Shown here: positions 1 to 10,078 of the stretch, piece after piece | Numbering within the stretch: position 1 is the stretch's first letter | Layout: every line of letters begins with the position of its first letter | Origin: CAXBID01 sp963815305 | GTDB taxonomy: Bacteria; Bacteroidota; Bacteroidia; Flavobacteriales; Flavobacteriaceae | DNA: 64,000 nt | Assembly (NCBI GenBank): GCA_963815305.1 | Contig: CAWFFW010000001.1 | Span: forward strand, 744,001-808,000 | Reading direction: 5' to 3' | Translations under genes and position numbers: made by a program | The notes under the pieces: model-generated | Told to the model about the DNA's origin: nothing | Database searches by the model: none | The model's input: the letters and a program-made list of their open reading frames with translations, nothing else

Positions 1-1
1 C

Positions 2-364
2 AAATCGGAAACAACATTCACGGGTAAAGATGGTACGTATAATGTTAAATTAACAACACTTGCTGAGTTTGATGGCGAATGTACCTATCGATTTTTAGTG
101 AATGGAGTCGTTGTTGGGACTTTTACAAATCCTGCAGTTACTGTTGAAGATGATTATCAATTACAAACCATTGTTTTTGAAGCTATTGATATCAATAAAG
201 AAGATAGTATTGCCGTTGAATCAAACACACATACCAACGGACTTATTCCTGAAGGAAATGGCACCGCTTGGGCAAGGGGTAGATGGAAAAGTGTAAAAAT
301 GACCCCGACTATTTATCAAGGACGCGTAGCTGTTGTGGCCGATGGAAATTACAGAAGATTCTGA
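2..364 (+). pseudogene. 5' part of frameshifted Sde182/DUF1593-type protein (partial at window edge)
   Basis: An open frame enters from the left edge and stops at 362-364. Its last residues (GRVAVVADGNYR) are the start of the nucleoside-hydrolase-like domain that continues one frame over in the next entry. The first ~100 residues look like a beta-sandwich carbohydrate-binding segment with the phrase SNTHTNGLIPEGNG before the catalytic domain. Dropping one A at 355/356 joins the frames as DGNYR-DSDDIAGTP, so this and the following entry are almost certainly one gene broken by a single-base insertion, or by a sequencing error. The true start lies outside the window. Confidence 0.7.
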
Positions 365-2126
365 TGATATTGCTGGTACACCTGTGTCTCTGGCAATTTT
401 AAGAGCTTTAGGATTAGAAGACAAACTGGTTCATTATTCCCATTCATGCGATTTAGTTAAGGGTGGAAATGATCCTGGAGGTACTTTTAGAGAGGTTGAA
501 ATGCAAATCAGCAGTGATGGAACGGCTTCAAGATGGGGAGGTTTTGATCATATTATATTCTTTAATTGCCAAACACAAAAAGCAGCAGCAATAGCAGATT
601 TAAAAGATAAAATAAATGTGTCTACAAAAACAGACCCGTTATGGATTATTGAAGCTGGCGAACCAGATATTATGTGGGAAGCCGTTAACCTTGCAGAGGT
701 AGAAAAACGTGAGTTTGTTCATATAGTAACACATCATCCTGCCAATGATAAAGGAGATTTTTATGATTTAAGTGATGTTATGGCTTTAGGTATTCCATCA
801 GTAAATTTACATGCCATCCCAGATCAAAATAAATTACTTAAAAAACCATTAAGCGATTGGTATTGGGCAAGAGATCACACAGATAATCGCGTGAAATGGC
901 TATGGGATAGAGGGTTTTTAGCACAAACTACGGCCATGAATTATCCTGCTATCGTGGGCAAGTTTGATTGTTCTGATGCTGGAATGATTTATTTTTGGGC
1001 AACTATAAAAGCAGGAGGTGATGCGGCTTGTGATGTACCTAAGCTTCAAGCATTGTTTTTAGACTACATTCCTGTAATTCCACCAGATGCCGACTTTGTT
1101 TCACCTACACACGGAGCTTTGTATGAGCCAGGAGATAATATTGAAGTTATAGCATCGGCGAATATAGACGAGTCACAAATAGCAAGTGTTGAACTTTTTG
1201 TAAATGACATTTCTGTTCGTACACTTACAGAAGCACCATATACTTGGGGATTTTCAGGACAAATGGATAACTTACTAGAAAATATTGACATAGGAACCTA
1301 TGAATTAAAACTTTTAGTTACTAATATATCTAGCGAAACATCTATGGCAACTATAACAGTAAATTGTCAATCACCTGTAGTTTTTGGTCCTTATACTGGG
1401 ACACCATTAGAGGTGCCTGGAATTATTCAAATGGAAGACTATAATACAGGAGGAGAAGGTGTTGCATTTCATGATTCTAGTGTTGGAAATTCAGGTGGGG
1501 CATACCGAACCAATAGTGGAGACGATGTGGATATTTTGGAAGGGGGTACAGGATTTATTTCTGGTTCTTTATCTGGTAATGAATTTACAAGATATACCAT
1601 TAGCGTTACCGAAACGGGAGTGTATCAAATGAAAGTCAATTACAAAACGTTTTCATCATCTTCAAAACCATTTGCAGCATATATATTACCTCTTGATTTA
1701 TCTAGTTCAACAGAATTATTCTCTGCGCCGGTTGGTTCTACTACGTCTGGAATTATAAATTCAGGTGGTGACTTTGCTGATTATACATCTCCGGAGTTTA
1801 ATCTTCAAGCTGGCACATGGGTGTTGGAGCTCAAAATACCATCGGGTGGCGCGGGTCCAAATTATGATTATGTTACATTAGTGAATACTAATGCGCTTGG
1901 TATAAATAATATCTCCAAGGGGTCTAATAGATTAAAGGTTTATCCAATACCTAGCGAAGATGGAAAATTTAACTTGAGCAAATCATATTCTTGGCAAGTG
2001 TATTCTATGTTAGGTGCAAAACTTATTGAAGGCGAAGATATCTTAGTTGATGTTGGGGCATTTGCTAAAGGCCATTACATGCTAAAAGTAGATTCAGAAA
2101 TAATTAAAAGATTGCTTTACAAATAG
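333..2126 (+). CDS. Sde182/DUF1593-type nucleoside-hydrolase-like protein with Ig, CBM6-like and T9SS domains (3' part of a frameshifted gene)
   Basis: The 597-residue frame starts in the middle of a domain: the ATG at 333 is only the first one after the frameshift, not a plausible natural start. Visible order: nucleoside-hydrolase-like domain (about residues 5-245, with DSDDIAGTPVSLAILRALG near the start), a bacterial Ig-like domain (about 250-345, opening FVSPTHGALYEPGD), a CBM6-like domain (about 355-515, QMEDYNTGGEGVAFHDS), and a T9SS type A sorting domain (about 525-597, LKVYPIPSEDGKF). The family was named from a cellulose-binding Saccharophagus protein; its substrate is unsettled. The cargo tail predicts export across the outer membrane. 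The Ig-CBM6-T9SS tail closely resembles that of the downstream GH78 protein, suggesting shared or exchanged modules. Confidence 0.75.
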   Translation: MWPMEITEDSDDIAGTPVSLAILRALGLEDKLVHYSHSCDLVKGGNDPGGTFREVEMQISSDGTASRWGGFDHIIFFNCQTQKAAAIADLKDKINVSTKTDPLWIIEAGEPDIMWEAVNLAEVEKREFVHIVTHHPANDKGDFYDLSDVMALGIPSVNLHAIPDQNKLLKKPLSDWYWARDHTDNRVKWLWDRGFLAQTTAMNYPAIVGKFDCSDAGMIYFWATIKAGGDAACDVPKLQALFLDYIPVIPPDADFVSPTHGALYEPGDNIEVIASANIDESQIASVELFVNDISVRTLTEAPYTWGFSGQMDNLLENIDIGTYELKLLVTNISSETSMATITVNCQSPVVFGPYTGTPLEVPGIIQMEDYNTGGEGVAFHDSSVGNSGGAYRTNSGDDVDILEGGTGFISGSLSGNEFTRYTISVTETGVYQMKVNYKTFSSSSKPFAAYILPLDLSSSTELFSAPVGSTTSGIINSGGDFADYTSPEFNLQAGTWVLELKIPSGGAGPNYDYVTLVNTNALGINNISKGSNRLKVYPIPSEDGKFNLSKSYSWQVYSMLGAKLIEGEDILVDVGAFAKGHYMLKVDSEIIKRLLYK

Positions 2127-2157
2127 TACTACTATTCACTTTTTTGATCGAAGCGAG

Positions 2158-2180
2158 ACAAAGATTCTTATAAGCTTTGT
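2158..2180 (+). terminator. weak hairpin after the DUF1593 gene
   Basis: ACAAAG at 2158-2163 can pair with CTTTGT at 2175-2180, followed by TTTA. The stem is only 6 bp, so it may be a weak terminator or chance. The rest of 2127-2342 shows no gene. Confidence 0.25.
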
Positions 2181-2342
2181 TTTAAAAATCAATCGGTCTC
2201 AAAGTAAAGTTATAATAGCTTGAAGGTTAAAATGCATCCAAAGCAAGTAGATACATCTTGATGATGACCTGAGGGTTTATAAAAATTCTCGATAAGGATT
2301 GAAATGAATAAAAAATAATATTTAAGAATACTAATTAATAAA

Positions 2343-5300
2343 ATGAATAAAAGAAATCAATTTTTATGTTCTGCACATTCCAAAATAACTGTATTGGCAT
2401 TAATTTTATTCTTTGCCATAATTGGACAAGCCTTTTCTCAAAACTGGACAGGAAAATGGATCTGGCAGGCCGCTGATGGTGCAGATAATACATGGATGGC
2501 TTTCAGAAAGGAAGTTAACCTTTCTAGTGTTCCAACAACTGCGCTTGCAAATATTGGTGTAGACAGTAAATACTGGTTGTATATTAATGATCAATTGGTG
2601 AAATTCGAAGGCGGTTCAGCCCGAGGTCCAGCGCCGGGAAATACGTGGTATGATGAAGTGGATATCAAACCCTATTTAAAAACAGGTACTAATACCATTG
2701 CTATACTAGCATGGTATTGGGGTAGAGAGACCTTTAAAGGCACCCATATTGATAGTGGAAAAGGTGGTTTGGTGTTTCAAGCAGATCTCGGTGAAATTAC
2801 TATAATATCAGACAACACATGGAAAGCAAAAGTACATCCTGCCTACGACGCAAATAGTGGAGGTGGTAATAATAGGATAGTACCTTATAATGTACATTTT
2901 AATGCTAACTTAAGTCTAGGAGATTGGAGCACATCGGCTTGGTATACCTCTGGGTATGATGATAGTTTATGGGCGAATGCTACCGAAAAAGGTATACCGC
3001 CAGCAGCGCCATGGGGTAATCTTGAAAAAACTTATGTTGAATTGAAGGATCATGGTTTAACAGATTATGTATCATTAAAAAATCGTACATCAAACATTAG
3101 TTTGCCATTTACAAATAATACAGGATCAACAATTACAATAGAAGCAAAACTACCTCTTAACATGCAGATTACGCCATATCTCGACATAGATTGTGCTGAA
3201 AATAAAGTCATAGATATTGCTACGAGTAATACAAATAATCATATCACGGCTAAATATACATCCAAAGTCGGCAGTCAGCAGTTTGAAGCTTTTTCTTGGA
3301 TGAGCGGAAGCATTGTAACATATCAAATACCTCCAGGAGTAACTATAAACGCCTTAAAATATAGATGGATTACCGTCGGAAATACTACTGCTGGTAATTT
3401 TGAAAGTAATGATCCTTTTTATCAAAGACTTTGGTGGATGGGAAGAAATACCTTATTTGTAAATGCCCGCGACAATTTTATGGATTGTCCTGATAGAGAA
3501 AGATCGCTTTGGATTGGAGATGTTGCAGATCAGTCAAGTTACATTTTTTATACCATGGATGAGGAAGGTCGTAACTTATTAAAAAAAGCCATACAAGTAA
3601 CAGTAAATTTTAGCCCTGATGGAAATGTAATTGCTGGACAGTCTCCAGGTGTTGTAAATGAATTACCGTCGCAAAGTTTACAGTTTATTTCTCAAGGAAT
3701 CTGGCAATATTATTTAAATACTGGGGATATTGAAACACTTGAATATTCTTATGATCTTGTAAAAAATTATTTAGAACTCTGGAGTATGAATAATAACACA
3801 AACTTAATTAATATGAAATCATCTTGTGGGGGAAAACCTTGCTGGAACTGGGTAGATTGGGATTCTGGAAATACATTTGATAGGTTTCCTATATTTAATG
3901 CCTTGTATTATTATGCATTAAATAGTGCTAAAAAAATGGCAGAAACGCTTAACAAACCTCAAGATGATGTAGATTGGTATAATGGGCGAATTAATCAAAT
4001 AAAAATGGGGTTTAATGACAATTATTGGACGGGTAGTTTTTATTCAAGTGATCCTAGTGCTTATCAAGATGACAGAACAAATGCTTTAGCAATTATTACA
4101 GGGCTTGCAGATGAAAGCAAGCACGATGCCATTGTTCAGAATGTATTGGTGCCAAATCACTTTTGTAGTCCGCATTTTGAATGGATGATTGAAGAAGCCA
4201 TGTGTATTGCCGGGAGTCATAGTGAAGCTTTAGCGCGAATGAAATCTAGATATCAGGCACAAGTTAATAATCCAGAAACCACAACGCTTAATGAGTATTT
4301 TACCATAGGTAAAGGTACAGATAATCATGCGTGGAATGCTCCCAATACCATACTTTCAAAACACATAGCGGGGATTGCTCCAGTAGATGCAGGATGGAGT
4401 AAATATAAAGTATATCCAAACTTAGTGCATTTATCTTCAGTTAAACAAATAATGTCTAGTGTTAAAGGAGATATTTCTGTAGATATCAATATATCAGAAA
4501 CTGAATATCAGTTGGATTTGATCTCTCCAACAGGAAGCGTTGCCGTTGTAGGGATTCCTAAATCAAATATTTTAGCATCTCAAATAACAGTCAACGGAAC
4601 ACTTGTTTGGGAAAATGGTAATTTTATTGATGGCGTATCTATCATAGGAGAAAAAGGTGAAGATGATGATTTTATCTGGTTTGAACTTAACGATGGAAAT
4701 TGGACAGTCATTGCAACAGGTGTGCGACAAACTGTAAATTATATCAATTTTGTTGACCCGATTGATGGTGATGTTGTGAATTTAGGAACCGATTTGATAG
4801 TACGGGCTCAGGCAGGTAGTACTACCATAAATGTAGATCTTTTTATAAATGATCAATTTGTAAGGTCCATCACAACGGCACCCTACGTTTGGGGGGAGGA
4901 TCCGCTTGTAGACGTGCCTTTAGCAGATATGCAGCTTGGTGATTATACACTAAAACTAGTAGCTACAGATGATGAAGCAAAATTAGTAGAAACCACCATA
5001 AATATAACCTGTGTAAATTCATCTACACAGTCGCCTTACACAGTCGCCATACCAATATCAGGAAAGATAGAGGCTGAAAATTATGATCTTGGAGGCGAAG
5101 GTATTGCTTATCATGATAGCGATGATGTAAATCAAGTGGGAGAGTATCGAGCAGATGGCGTGGACATAGGTATTGGTGGTTCTGGTTATACCTTAGGTTA
5201 TTTGTCAAATGATGAGTGGCTTGAATACACCATAGATGTTACAGATTCTGGCTATTACGACTTACACGTCAATTACTCATCAGGAAAACCAACACCTGGA

Positions 5301-5726
5301 GCTTCTCTAGGTGTCGAATTTTTTGATGAAGGTATAACCCTTGTAAATAATTTTGAGATGCCAAACTCTGGTGGATGGGGAAATTATGTTCCCATTTTTT
5401 TAGGAAACTTTTTATTGACAAAAGGTGAACACGTAATACGCTTCAATATAATTAAAACGGGGTTTAATCTGGATTGGATGGAATTCACATCGACAGGCTC
5501 ATTAGGAATAGATGATTTTCTTGTTGACAAAACGTTGAAAGTCTATCCCGTACCAAGTGATAATGGAAGATTCTATTTAAGCAAAACGTGTACTTGGAAG
5601 GTTTATTCACTTTTAGGCGTAAAAATTTCAGAAGGAGTAAGTGATAACGTTGATATTTCAAAAATCTCCAAAGGCATGTACTTTCTAAAAACCAATCACG
5701 GCACTAAAAGATTGCTTTATAAATAA
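2343..5726 (+). CDS. GH78 alpha-L-rhamnosidase with CBM6-like and T9SS domains
   Basis: Predicted to remove terminal alpha-L-rhamnose outside the cell. After a signal peptide ending GQAFSQ (about residue 33) comes the GH78 N-terminal beta-sandwich (WTGKWIWQAADGADNTWMAF), then the (alpha/alpha)6 catalytic domain with the family signature DCPDRERSLWIGD; Glu386 there is the likely general acid and Glu651 (TTLNEYF) a candidate base. An Ig-like segment (about 795-885), a CBM6-like domain (about 900-1050) and a T9SS type A tail (LKVYPVPSDNGRF, about 1060-1127) follow. The length of 1127 is explained by the added binding and sorting modules. It is followed 21 bp later by the GH43 gene. The rhamnosidase call is firm; the natural glycan is inferred. 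Confidence 0.9.
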   Translation: MNKRNQFLCSAHSKITVLALILFFAIIGQAFSQNWTGKWIWQAADGADNTWMAFRKEVNLSSVPTTALANIGVDSKYWLYINDQLVKFEGGSARGPAPGNTWYDEVDIKPYLKTGTNTIAILAWYWGRETFKGTHIDSGKGGLVFQADLGEITIISDNTWKAKVHPAYDANSGGGNNRIVPYNVHFNANLSLGDWSTSAWYTSGYDDSLWANATEKGIPPAAPWGNLEKTYVELKDHGLTDYVSLKNRTSNISLPFTNNTGSTITIEAKLPLNMQITPYLDIDCAENKVIDIATSNTNNHITAKYTSKVGSQQFEAFSWMSGSIVTYQIPPGVTINALKYRWITVGNTTAGNFESNDPFYQRLWWMGRNTLFVNARDNFMDCPDRERSLWIGDVADQSSYIFYTMDEEGRNLLKKAIQVTVNFSPDGNVIAGQSPGVVNELPSQSLQFISQGIWQYYLNTGDIETLEYSYDLVKNYLELWSMNNNTNLINMKSSCGGKPCWNWVDWDSGNTFDRFPIFNALYYYALNSAKKMAETLNKPQDDVDWYNGRINQIKMGFNDNYWTGSFYSSDPSAYQDDRTNALAIITGLADESKHDAIVQNVLVPNHFCSPHFEWMIEEAMCIAGSHSEALARMKSRYQAQVNNPETTTLNEYFTIGKGTDNHAWNAPNTILSKHIAGIAPVDAGWSKYKVYPNLVHLSSVKQIMSSVKGDISVDINISETEYQLDLISPTGSVAVVGIPKSNILASQITVNGTLVWENGNFIDGVSIIGEKGEDDDFIWFELNDGNWTVIATGVRQTVNYINFVDPIDGDVVNLGTDLIVRAQAGSTTINVDLFINDQFVRSITTAPYVWGEDPLVDVPLADMQLGDYTLKLVATDDEAKLVETTINITCVNSSTQSPYTVAIPISGKIEAENYDLGGEGIAYHDSDDVNQVGEYRADGVDIGIGGSGYTLGYLSNDEWLEYTIDVTDSGYYDLHVNYSSGKPTPGASLGVEFFDEGITLVNNFEMPNSGGWGNYVPIFLGNFLLTKGEHVIRFNIIKTGFNLDWMEFTSTGSLGIDDFLVDKTLKVYPVPSDNGRFYLSKTCTWKVYSLLGVKISEGVSDNVDISKISKGMYFLKTNHGTKRLLYK

Positions 5727-5747
5727 AAAATAATTAAAATCAAATCA

Positions 5748-7139
5748 ATGAAAAATAGTTTAGCAGTATTGTTATTATTTTTAGTAGTGGCACAAAGTTC
5801 CTCACAAAACCCCATCATCTCGCAACGCTATACGGCAGACCCCACAGGACTGGAATACAACGGTAGATTATATGTATGGACATCTCATGACCTCGACGAA
5901 CAAAAACGTTATTGGATGAACGATATTACCTGTGTTTCTACAGATGATATGCAAAACTGGACAGACCACGGAGAAGTGTTTAAAGCACCAGATGATATGC
6001 CATGGGTAACCCAAGCATGGGCACCGTCCGTTGTGGAAAGAAACGGTAAATTTTATTTATATACAGGCGATGGTAACAGAAGTGTGAATGTGTCGGTAAG
6101 TGATAATCCCACCGGGCCTTTTAAAGGCGTTGGAGGTAAACCTTTGATTACACGGAAAACACCAAATTCAAATGTGGAATGGTTGTTCGATCCAACTGTT
6201 TTTATTGATAATGACGGTCAGGCTTATTGCGTTTTTGGTGGTGGTCCAACCAAAATTCAGGAAGATGGTAAAAGAAGAAAAAATGCAAGAATTATCAAAT
6301 TGGGAGACGATTTAATAAGTACAGTTGGCGAAGCAGTCTTAATTGATGCGCCGGGTTTTTATGAAGGAGGGTATATCAGCAAACGCAACGTAAAAGGAAA
6401 AACTAAATACTACTTCTCCTATTTTACGAATATAGGAACGGGTATGAATATCGATTATATGATGAGCGATAAACCTATGACGGGTTGGGAATATAAAGGC
6501 ACTGTTCTCAAGCAACCAGCAGATAATTATAACAATTCTCACGCCAGTGTGTTTTCTTTTAAAGACAAATGGTATTTAGGATATCACACACGAAAAATTG
6601 CTACCGATAGAAAACTAGATGAAGCCATAGCATTACGCCAACGTTCAGTTTGTGTGGACGAATTATTTTTTAATGAGGATGGAACGATTAAAGAAGTTGT
6701 TCCAACTCAAGAAGGACCAAAGCAAATTAAACACGTAAATCCTTTTATTAAAAATGAAGCCGAAACCATGGCGGCACAATCGTATTTGTTGCCAGGTATT
6801 GAAACCGCTGTATGCGAAGACGAGCATGGTGGACGCATGGTAACTGATATTGAAAGCGGCGACTGGATAAAAGTAGCAGGAGTTGATTTTGAAAACGGCG
6901 CAAAAACATTTGAGGCTAGAATTTCAGCCCAAAATAACGGTTCTATTGAAATTAGATTAGGTGACGAAAATGGTAAGTTAATAGGCAGTTGTGATATTGA
7001 ATCCACAGGAGGTTTGAAAATCTGGAAAACAATTGGTTGTTCTGTCAAGGAAGTTAAAGGTGTACACGACGTGTACTTTAAATTTACGGGTCAAGGAGCC
7101 AATATGTTTAACTTTAATTGGTATCAATTTAAAAATTAA
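5748..7139 (+). CDS. GH43 five-bladed beta-propeller glycosidase with C-terminal CBM6-like domain
   Basis: Secreted glycosidase; signal peptide ends near AQSSSQ (residue 20). The three acidic residues of GH43 are visible: Asp31 (TADPTG, base), Asp148 (FDPTVFIDNDG, pKa modulator) and Glu206 (FYEGGYI, acid). Residues about 335-463 form a CBM6-like beta-sandwich, opening KNEAETMAAQS. GH43 members act on arabinofuranosides, xylosides or galactosides, and the exact specificity cannot be read here. The close spacing to GH78 upstream and to the DUF1080 gene 12 bp downstream points to one transcript and one glycan. Confidence 0.9.
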   Translation: MKNSLAVLLLFLVVAQSSSQNPIISQRYTADPTGLEYNGRLYVWTSHDLDEQKRYWMNDITCVSTDDMQNWTDHGEVFKAPDDMPWVTQAWAPSVVERNGKFYLYTGDGNRSVNVSVSDNPTGPFKGVGGKPLITRKTPNSNVEWLFDPTVFIDNDGQAYCVFGGGPTKIQEDGKRRKNARIIKLGDDLISTVGEAVLIDAPGFYEGGYISKRNVKGKTKYYFSYFTNIGTGMNIDYMMSDKPMTGWEYKGTVLKQPADNYNNSHASVFSFKDKWYLGYHTRKIATDRKLDEAIALRQRSVCVDELFFNEDGTIKEVVPTQEGPKQIKHVNPFIKNEAETMAAQSYLLPGIETAVCEDEHGGRMVTDIESGDWIKVAGVDFENGAKTFEARISAQNNGSIEIRLGDENGKLIGSCDIESTGGLKIWKTIGCSVKEVKGVHDVYFKFTGQGANMFNFNWYQFKN

Positions 7140-7151
7140 AACTAAGAAAAC

Positions 7152-7955
7152 ATGAAATTAAAATTATTAGTGCTTTGTATTGGTGTTATGACTATCAGTG
7201 CGTGCAAAACACAACAAGCAAAAACTGATACCGATGACTTTGTATCCTTGTTTAACGGAAAAAACTGGGACGGTTGGTACTTGAAAATCAGGAGTGGCGA
7301 TTCGCTTTTGGCGAAACAGGTTTTCCAAATTGATAAAGGGCTCATCCATGTATTTAAACAGGTTCCTGAAGGCTCTGAAGAAGGCAACGGCAAAAACCCT
7401 ACCCACGGTTTGTTCTATACCAATAAAACTTACAGTAAATACATTCTTAAGTTTGAATATAAATGGGGAAATAACAAGGCAAACAATTACAACCAGTTTC
7501 AGTACGATGCCGGGGTGTATTACCATGTGGTAAAAGATAATATTTGGCCAACAGGGATAGAATACCAAGTCCGATACAATGATATAAAAGACAAGAACCA
7601 TACGGGCGACATATGGGGTCAGAAAAATTATAACTGGACAGCCAATGAAAATAATGAGTACGCATCTGAGGCGGATGGTGGTAAACCACAGCCAATTAAG
7701 GGTGGAGAACATCTGGCAAAATCAACCAGAAACTTTAACGGATTAAACGATAAGTGGAACCAATGCGAAATTATTGTAATGGGTGATCAATACGCTATCC
7801 ATAAACTAAATGGAGACGTCGTAAATATGCTAACAAACCTGCCTTTAGGTGAAGGTAAAATTGGCTTCCAATCAGAAACTGGAGAGATTTATTATCGTAA
7901 TATAAAGATTAAAGAGTTTAAAGAGTTTTTGCCAGCAGAAACTTTTTTAAAATAA
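7152..7955 (+). CDS. DUF1080 (3-keto-disaccharide hydrolase family) lipoprotein, copy 1
   Basis: Lipoprotein signal with lipobox ISAC (Cys about residue 18). The rest is one DUF1080 (PF06439) domain with a concanavalin-like fold, opening FVSLFNGKNWDGWYLKI and ending with the typical GEIYYRNIKIKEF. Some members of this family cleave 3-keto-glycosides produced by glucoside 3-dehydrogenases; others are uncharacterised. A close paralogue, sharing for example the opening NGKNWDGWYLKIR, lies at 24065-24883. Substrate unknown; family assignment firm. Confidence 0.85.
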   Translation: MKLKLLVLCIGVMTISACKTQQAKTDTDDFVSLFNGKNWDGWYLKIRSGDSLLAKQVFQIDKGLIHVFKQVPEGSEEGNGKNPTHGLFYTNKTYSKYILKFEYKWGNNKANNYNQFQYDAGVYYHVVKDNIWPTGIEYQVRYNDIKDKNHTGDIWGQKNYNWTANENNEYASEADGGKPQPIKGGEHLAKSTRNFNGLNDKWNQCEIIVMGDQYAIHKLNGDVVNMLTNLPLGEGKIGFQSETGEIYYRNIKIKEFKEFLPAETFLK

Positions 7956-7972
7956 CAAATGCATAAAAAATT

Positions 7973-9544
7973 ATGAAAACTAAAAGCATCCTTTTAATCT
8001 TATCATTCTTTTACTTATCTACAAACGCACAACAGCGAAACATTTCTGTTGATGTTAATAAAGTAAAAGGCGAGCTATCACAGAGTTATTTATACTGCGT
8101 TGGTGCAGGGCGGGCAAACGAAGGTTTAAGAGCCGATTGGCAAGCACAATTAAAAGAAGTGCAACAAAATATCGGCTTTAAGTATATCCGTTTTCACGGA
8201 ATTTTAACCGACGATATGGGCGTTTACTTTGAAAACAAAGCAGGTGAATCCATTTACAATTGGCAGTATGTAGATAAACTTTATGATTTTCTACAGAGCG
8301 TAAACATAAAGCCCATTGTTGAATTATCTTTTATGCCATCGGCTTTAGCCAGCGAAGATAAGACGGTTTTCTGGTGGAAAGGGAATGTGACACCACCTAA
8401 AGATTATGCTAAATGGAATGCGCTGATCACAGCTTTTGTCAAGCATTTAGAAGAACGCTACGGCAAGGAAGAAGTGAAAACTTGGCTTTTTGAATTGTGG
8501 AACGAGCCAAATCATCCCTCTTTTTTTATCCCGAACAAAGTTGAGTTCCCTAATAAGTTAGATGCTTACATGAAATTGTATAGCGAAACCGCAAAAGCAA
8601 TTAAGTCAGTTTCTATAGATTATAAAGTTGGCGGTCCAGCAACATCTGGTACTGCTTGGGTTTCAGATTTTATCAAACTTTGTGTTGCAAATAACTGGCC
8701 GATCGATTTCGTTTCTACCCATGCTTATGGCGTAAAAGGCGATGGTTTGGATGAATTTGGCACTAAAAAGCTAATTTTACTATCCGATTTAAATGTTTTA
8801 CCTTCCAGAGTGACTAAAACTAAAAACGACATTACAAGATCTCCACGCCCAGACCTTCCACTTCATTTTACAGAATGGAACACGTCTTATTCGCCTTTAG
8901 ATTTAATTCACGATACTTATTTTAACGCACCTTATATTCTTAACGTACTTAAAAAATCGGAAAAAACAGCAACAAGTATGAGTTACTGGACATTTACAGA
9001 TATTTTTGAGGAATCAGGAATACCGCATACACCTTTCCATGGTGGTTTTGGTTTAATTAACCTTCAGGATATTAAAAAACCATCCTACTATGCATATGAA
9101 TTTTTGGGAGGTTTGGGTAACAAAGAATTGGCCACAGATGATGAAAGTGCCATTGTTTGTAAAGACGATAAGGGCAACATACAAGCTTTGTTTTGGAATT
9201 TAACCAATCCTGATTTTAAAGGCTCGCACAACAATAAGTTTTTTAGCAAGGTAGTACCAGCAAATTCAGTTGGAGAAGTAACCTTTAAGGTTAATAATTT
9301 GAAAGCTGAAAAATATAAAGTGCAAGTTTATCAAACAGGTTATTTAGTGAATGATGCTTATAGTAAGTATATCCAAATGGGAAGTCCATCGCAGATCACA
9401 AAAGCTCAAGAAAACATTTTAAAAGAAGCTTCAGAAAACAAACCTGTTGAAGAATTAACGGTAACCGTTAAAGACGGAAAGTTTTCTAAAACACTTAAAA
9501 TCAGAGAAAATGATGTTTTCTTTGTGAAAATGACTAAAATTTAG
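7973..9544 (+). CDS. GH39 beta-xylosidase-like enzyme
   Basis: Secreted; signal peptide ends at STNAQ (about residue 19). It has the GH39 TIM barrel, with acid/base Glu178 in LWNEPNHPSFF and nucleophile Glu301 in HFTEWNTSYSP, and the GH39-type stretch HGGFGLI about 55 residues after the nucleophile, followed by a C-terminal beta-sandwich. The 523-residue length is normal for the family. GH39 enzymes release beta-xylose, and in some cases alpha-iduronate or other sugars. With GH78, GH106 and a sulfatase nearby, removal of xylose from a rhamnose-rich marine glycan is the best guess. Confidence 0.88.
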   Translation: MKTKSILLILSFFYLSTNAQQRNISVDVNKVKGELSQSYLYCVGAGRANEGLRADWQAQLKEVQQNIGFKYIRFHGILTDDMGVYFENKAGESIYNWQYVDKLYDFLQSVNIKPIVELSFMPSALASEDKTVFWWKGNVTPPKDYAKWNALITAFVKHLEERYGKEEVKTWLFELWNEPNHPSFFIPNKVEFPNKLDAYMKLYSETAKAIKSVSIDYKVGGPATSGTAWVSDFIKLCVANNWPIDFVSTHAYGVKGDGLDEFGTKKLILLSDLNVLPSRVTKTKNDITRSPRPDLPLHFTEWNTSYSPLDLIHDTYFNAPYILNVLKKSEKTATSMSYWTFTDIFEESGIPHTPFHGGFGLINLQDIKKPSYYAYEFLGGLGNKELATDDESAIVCKDDKGNIQALFWNLTNPDFKGSHNNKFFSKVVPANSVGEVTFKVNNLKAEKYKVQVYQTGYLVNDAYSKYIQMGSPSQITKAQENILKEASENKPVEELTVTVKDGKFSKTLKIRENDVFFVKMTKI

Positions 9545-9586
9545 TCTTTGTGATTGTTTAATTTAAATGTGCAAGTTAAAATAAAG

Positions 9587-9682
9587 ACGTGATTTCTAGA
9601 TGGGAGTACAAGGATACAATGGCAGAAAGCTTTTTTTACTATCGACTTAATAGATAAAAAAGGAAATTACAAGTATATTTAA
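9587..9682 (+). pseudogene. short decayed coding relic
   Basis: Between the GH39 gene and the next ATG, a frame reads SRWEYKDTMAESFF up to a run of seven T at 9631-9637. Dropping one T lets it continue TIDLIDKKGNYKYI to a stop. It looks like the C-terminal strand region of a secreted beta-sandwich enzyme that has been deleted. I cannot name the family. Confidence 0.3.
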
Positions 9683-9699
9683 AATTATGACCAAATAAA

Positions 9700-10029
9700 A
9701 TGAAACAAAACAACTTAAAAAGAATCGCTTACAGCGCAATTATTTGTTTAATAATTGTCTTTAATGGACAGGTTGTACTAGCTCAGCAAATCAACTTATG
9801 TTCGGCTTACGTAGCACTTTGCAGGGAAGCCAGGGATGCTAAAGTCAAGCAACAAGCAATTGAAGAATTAACTATGGCATTAGACTACTGGAAAAAATTT
9901 GTTTCCTTGGCGATGGAACAAAACATTAACCCTTTATGGATGAACAGAGTGCTAGATGTTGATTGGATAAAATTAACAGATGATGCTAAAGCTGATGTTG
10001 AGATTGCAAGAAATTGCGTGGTGAAATAG
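9700..10029 (+). CDS. short exported protein of unknown function, possibly a deletion remnant
   Basis: The 109 residues carry a clear signal peptide (cut after VVLAQ, about residue 29) and then a single mostly helical segment (CREARDAKVKQQAIEELTMA, then DYWKKFVSLAMEQNINPLW). The helical part resembles the C-terminal helical end of some large secreted glycosidases (my impression, not verified). Together with the relic just upstream, it may be a signal peptide fused to the tail of a deleted enzyme. A genuine small secreted protein cannot be excluded. No catalytic motif is visible. Confidence 0.5.
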   Translation: MKQNNLKRIAYSAIICLIIVFNGQVVLAQQINLCSAYVALCREARDAKVKQQAIEELTMALDYWKKFVSLAMEQNINPLWMNRVLDVDWIKLTDDAKADVEIARNCVVK

Positions 10030-10078
10030 ATATGTTTGACCCCAAAAGAATTTAAAATAAATAAACAATTTTATAAAC

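Noticed and set aside
7167..7712. Antisense open frame of 181 codons opposite the first DUF1080 gene
   Set aside because: It lies wholly within a well-supported gene on the other strand and has no family features.
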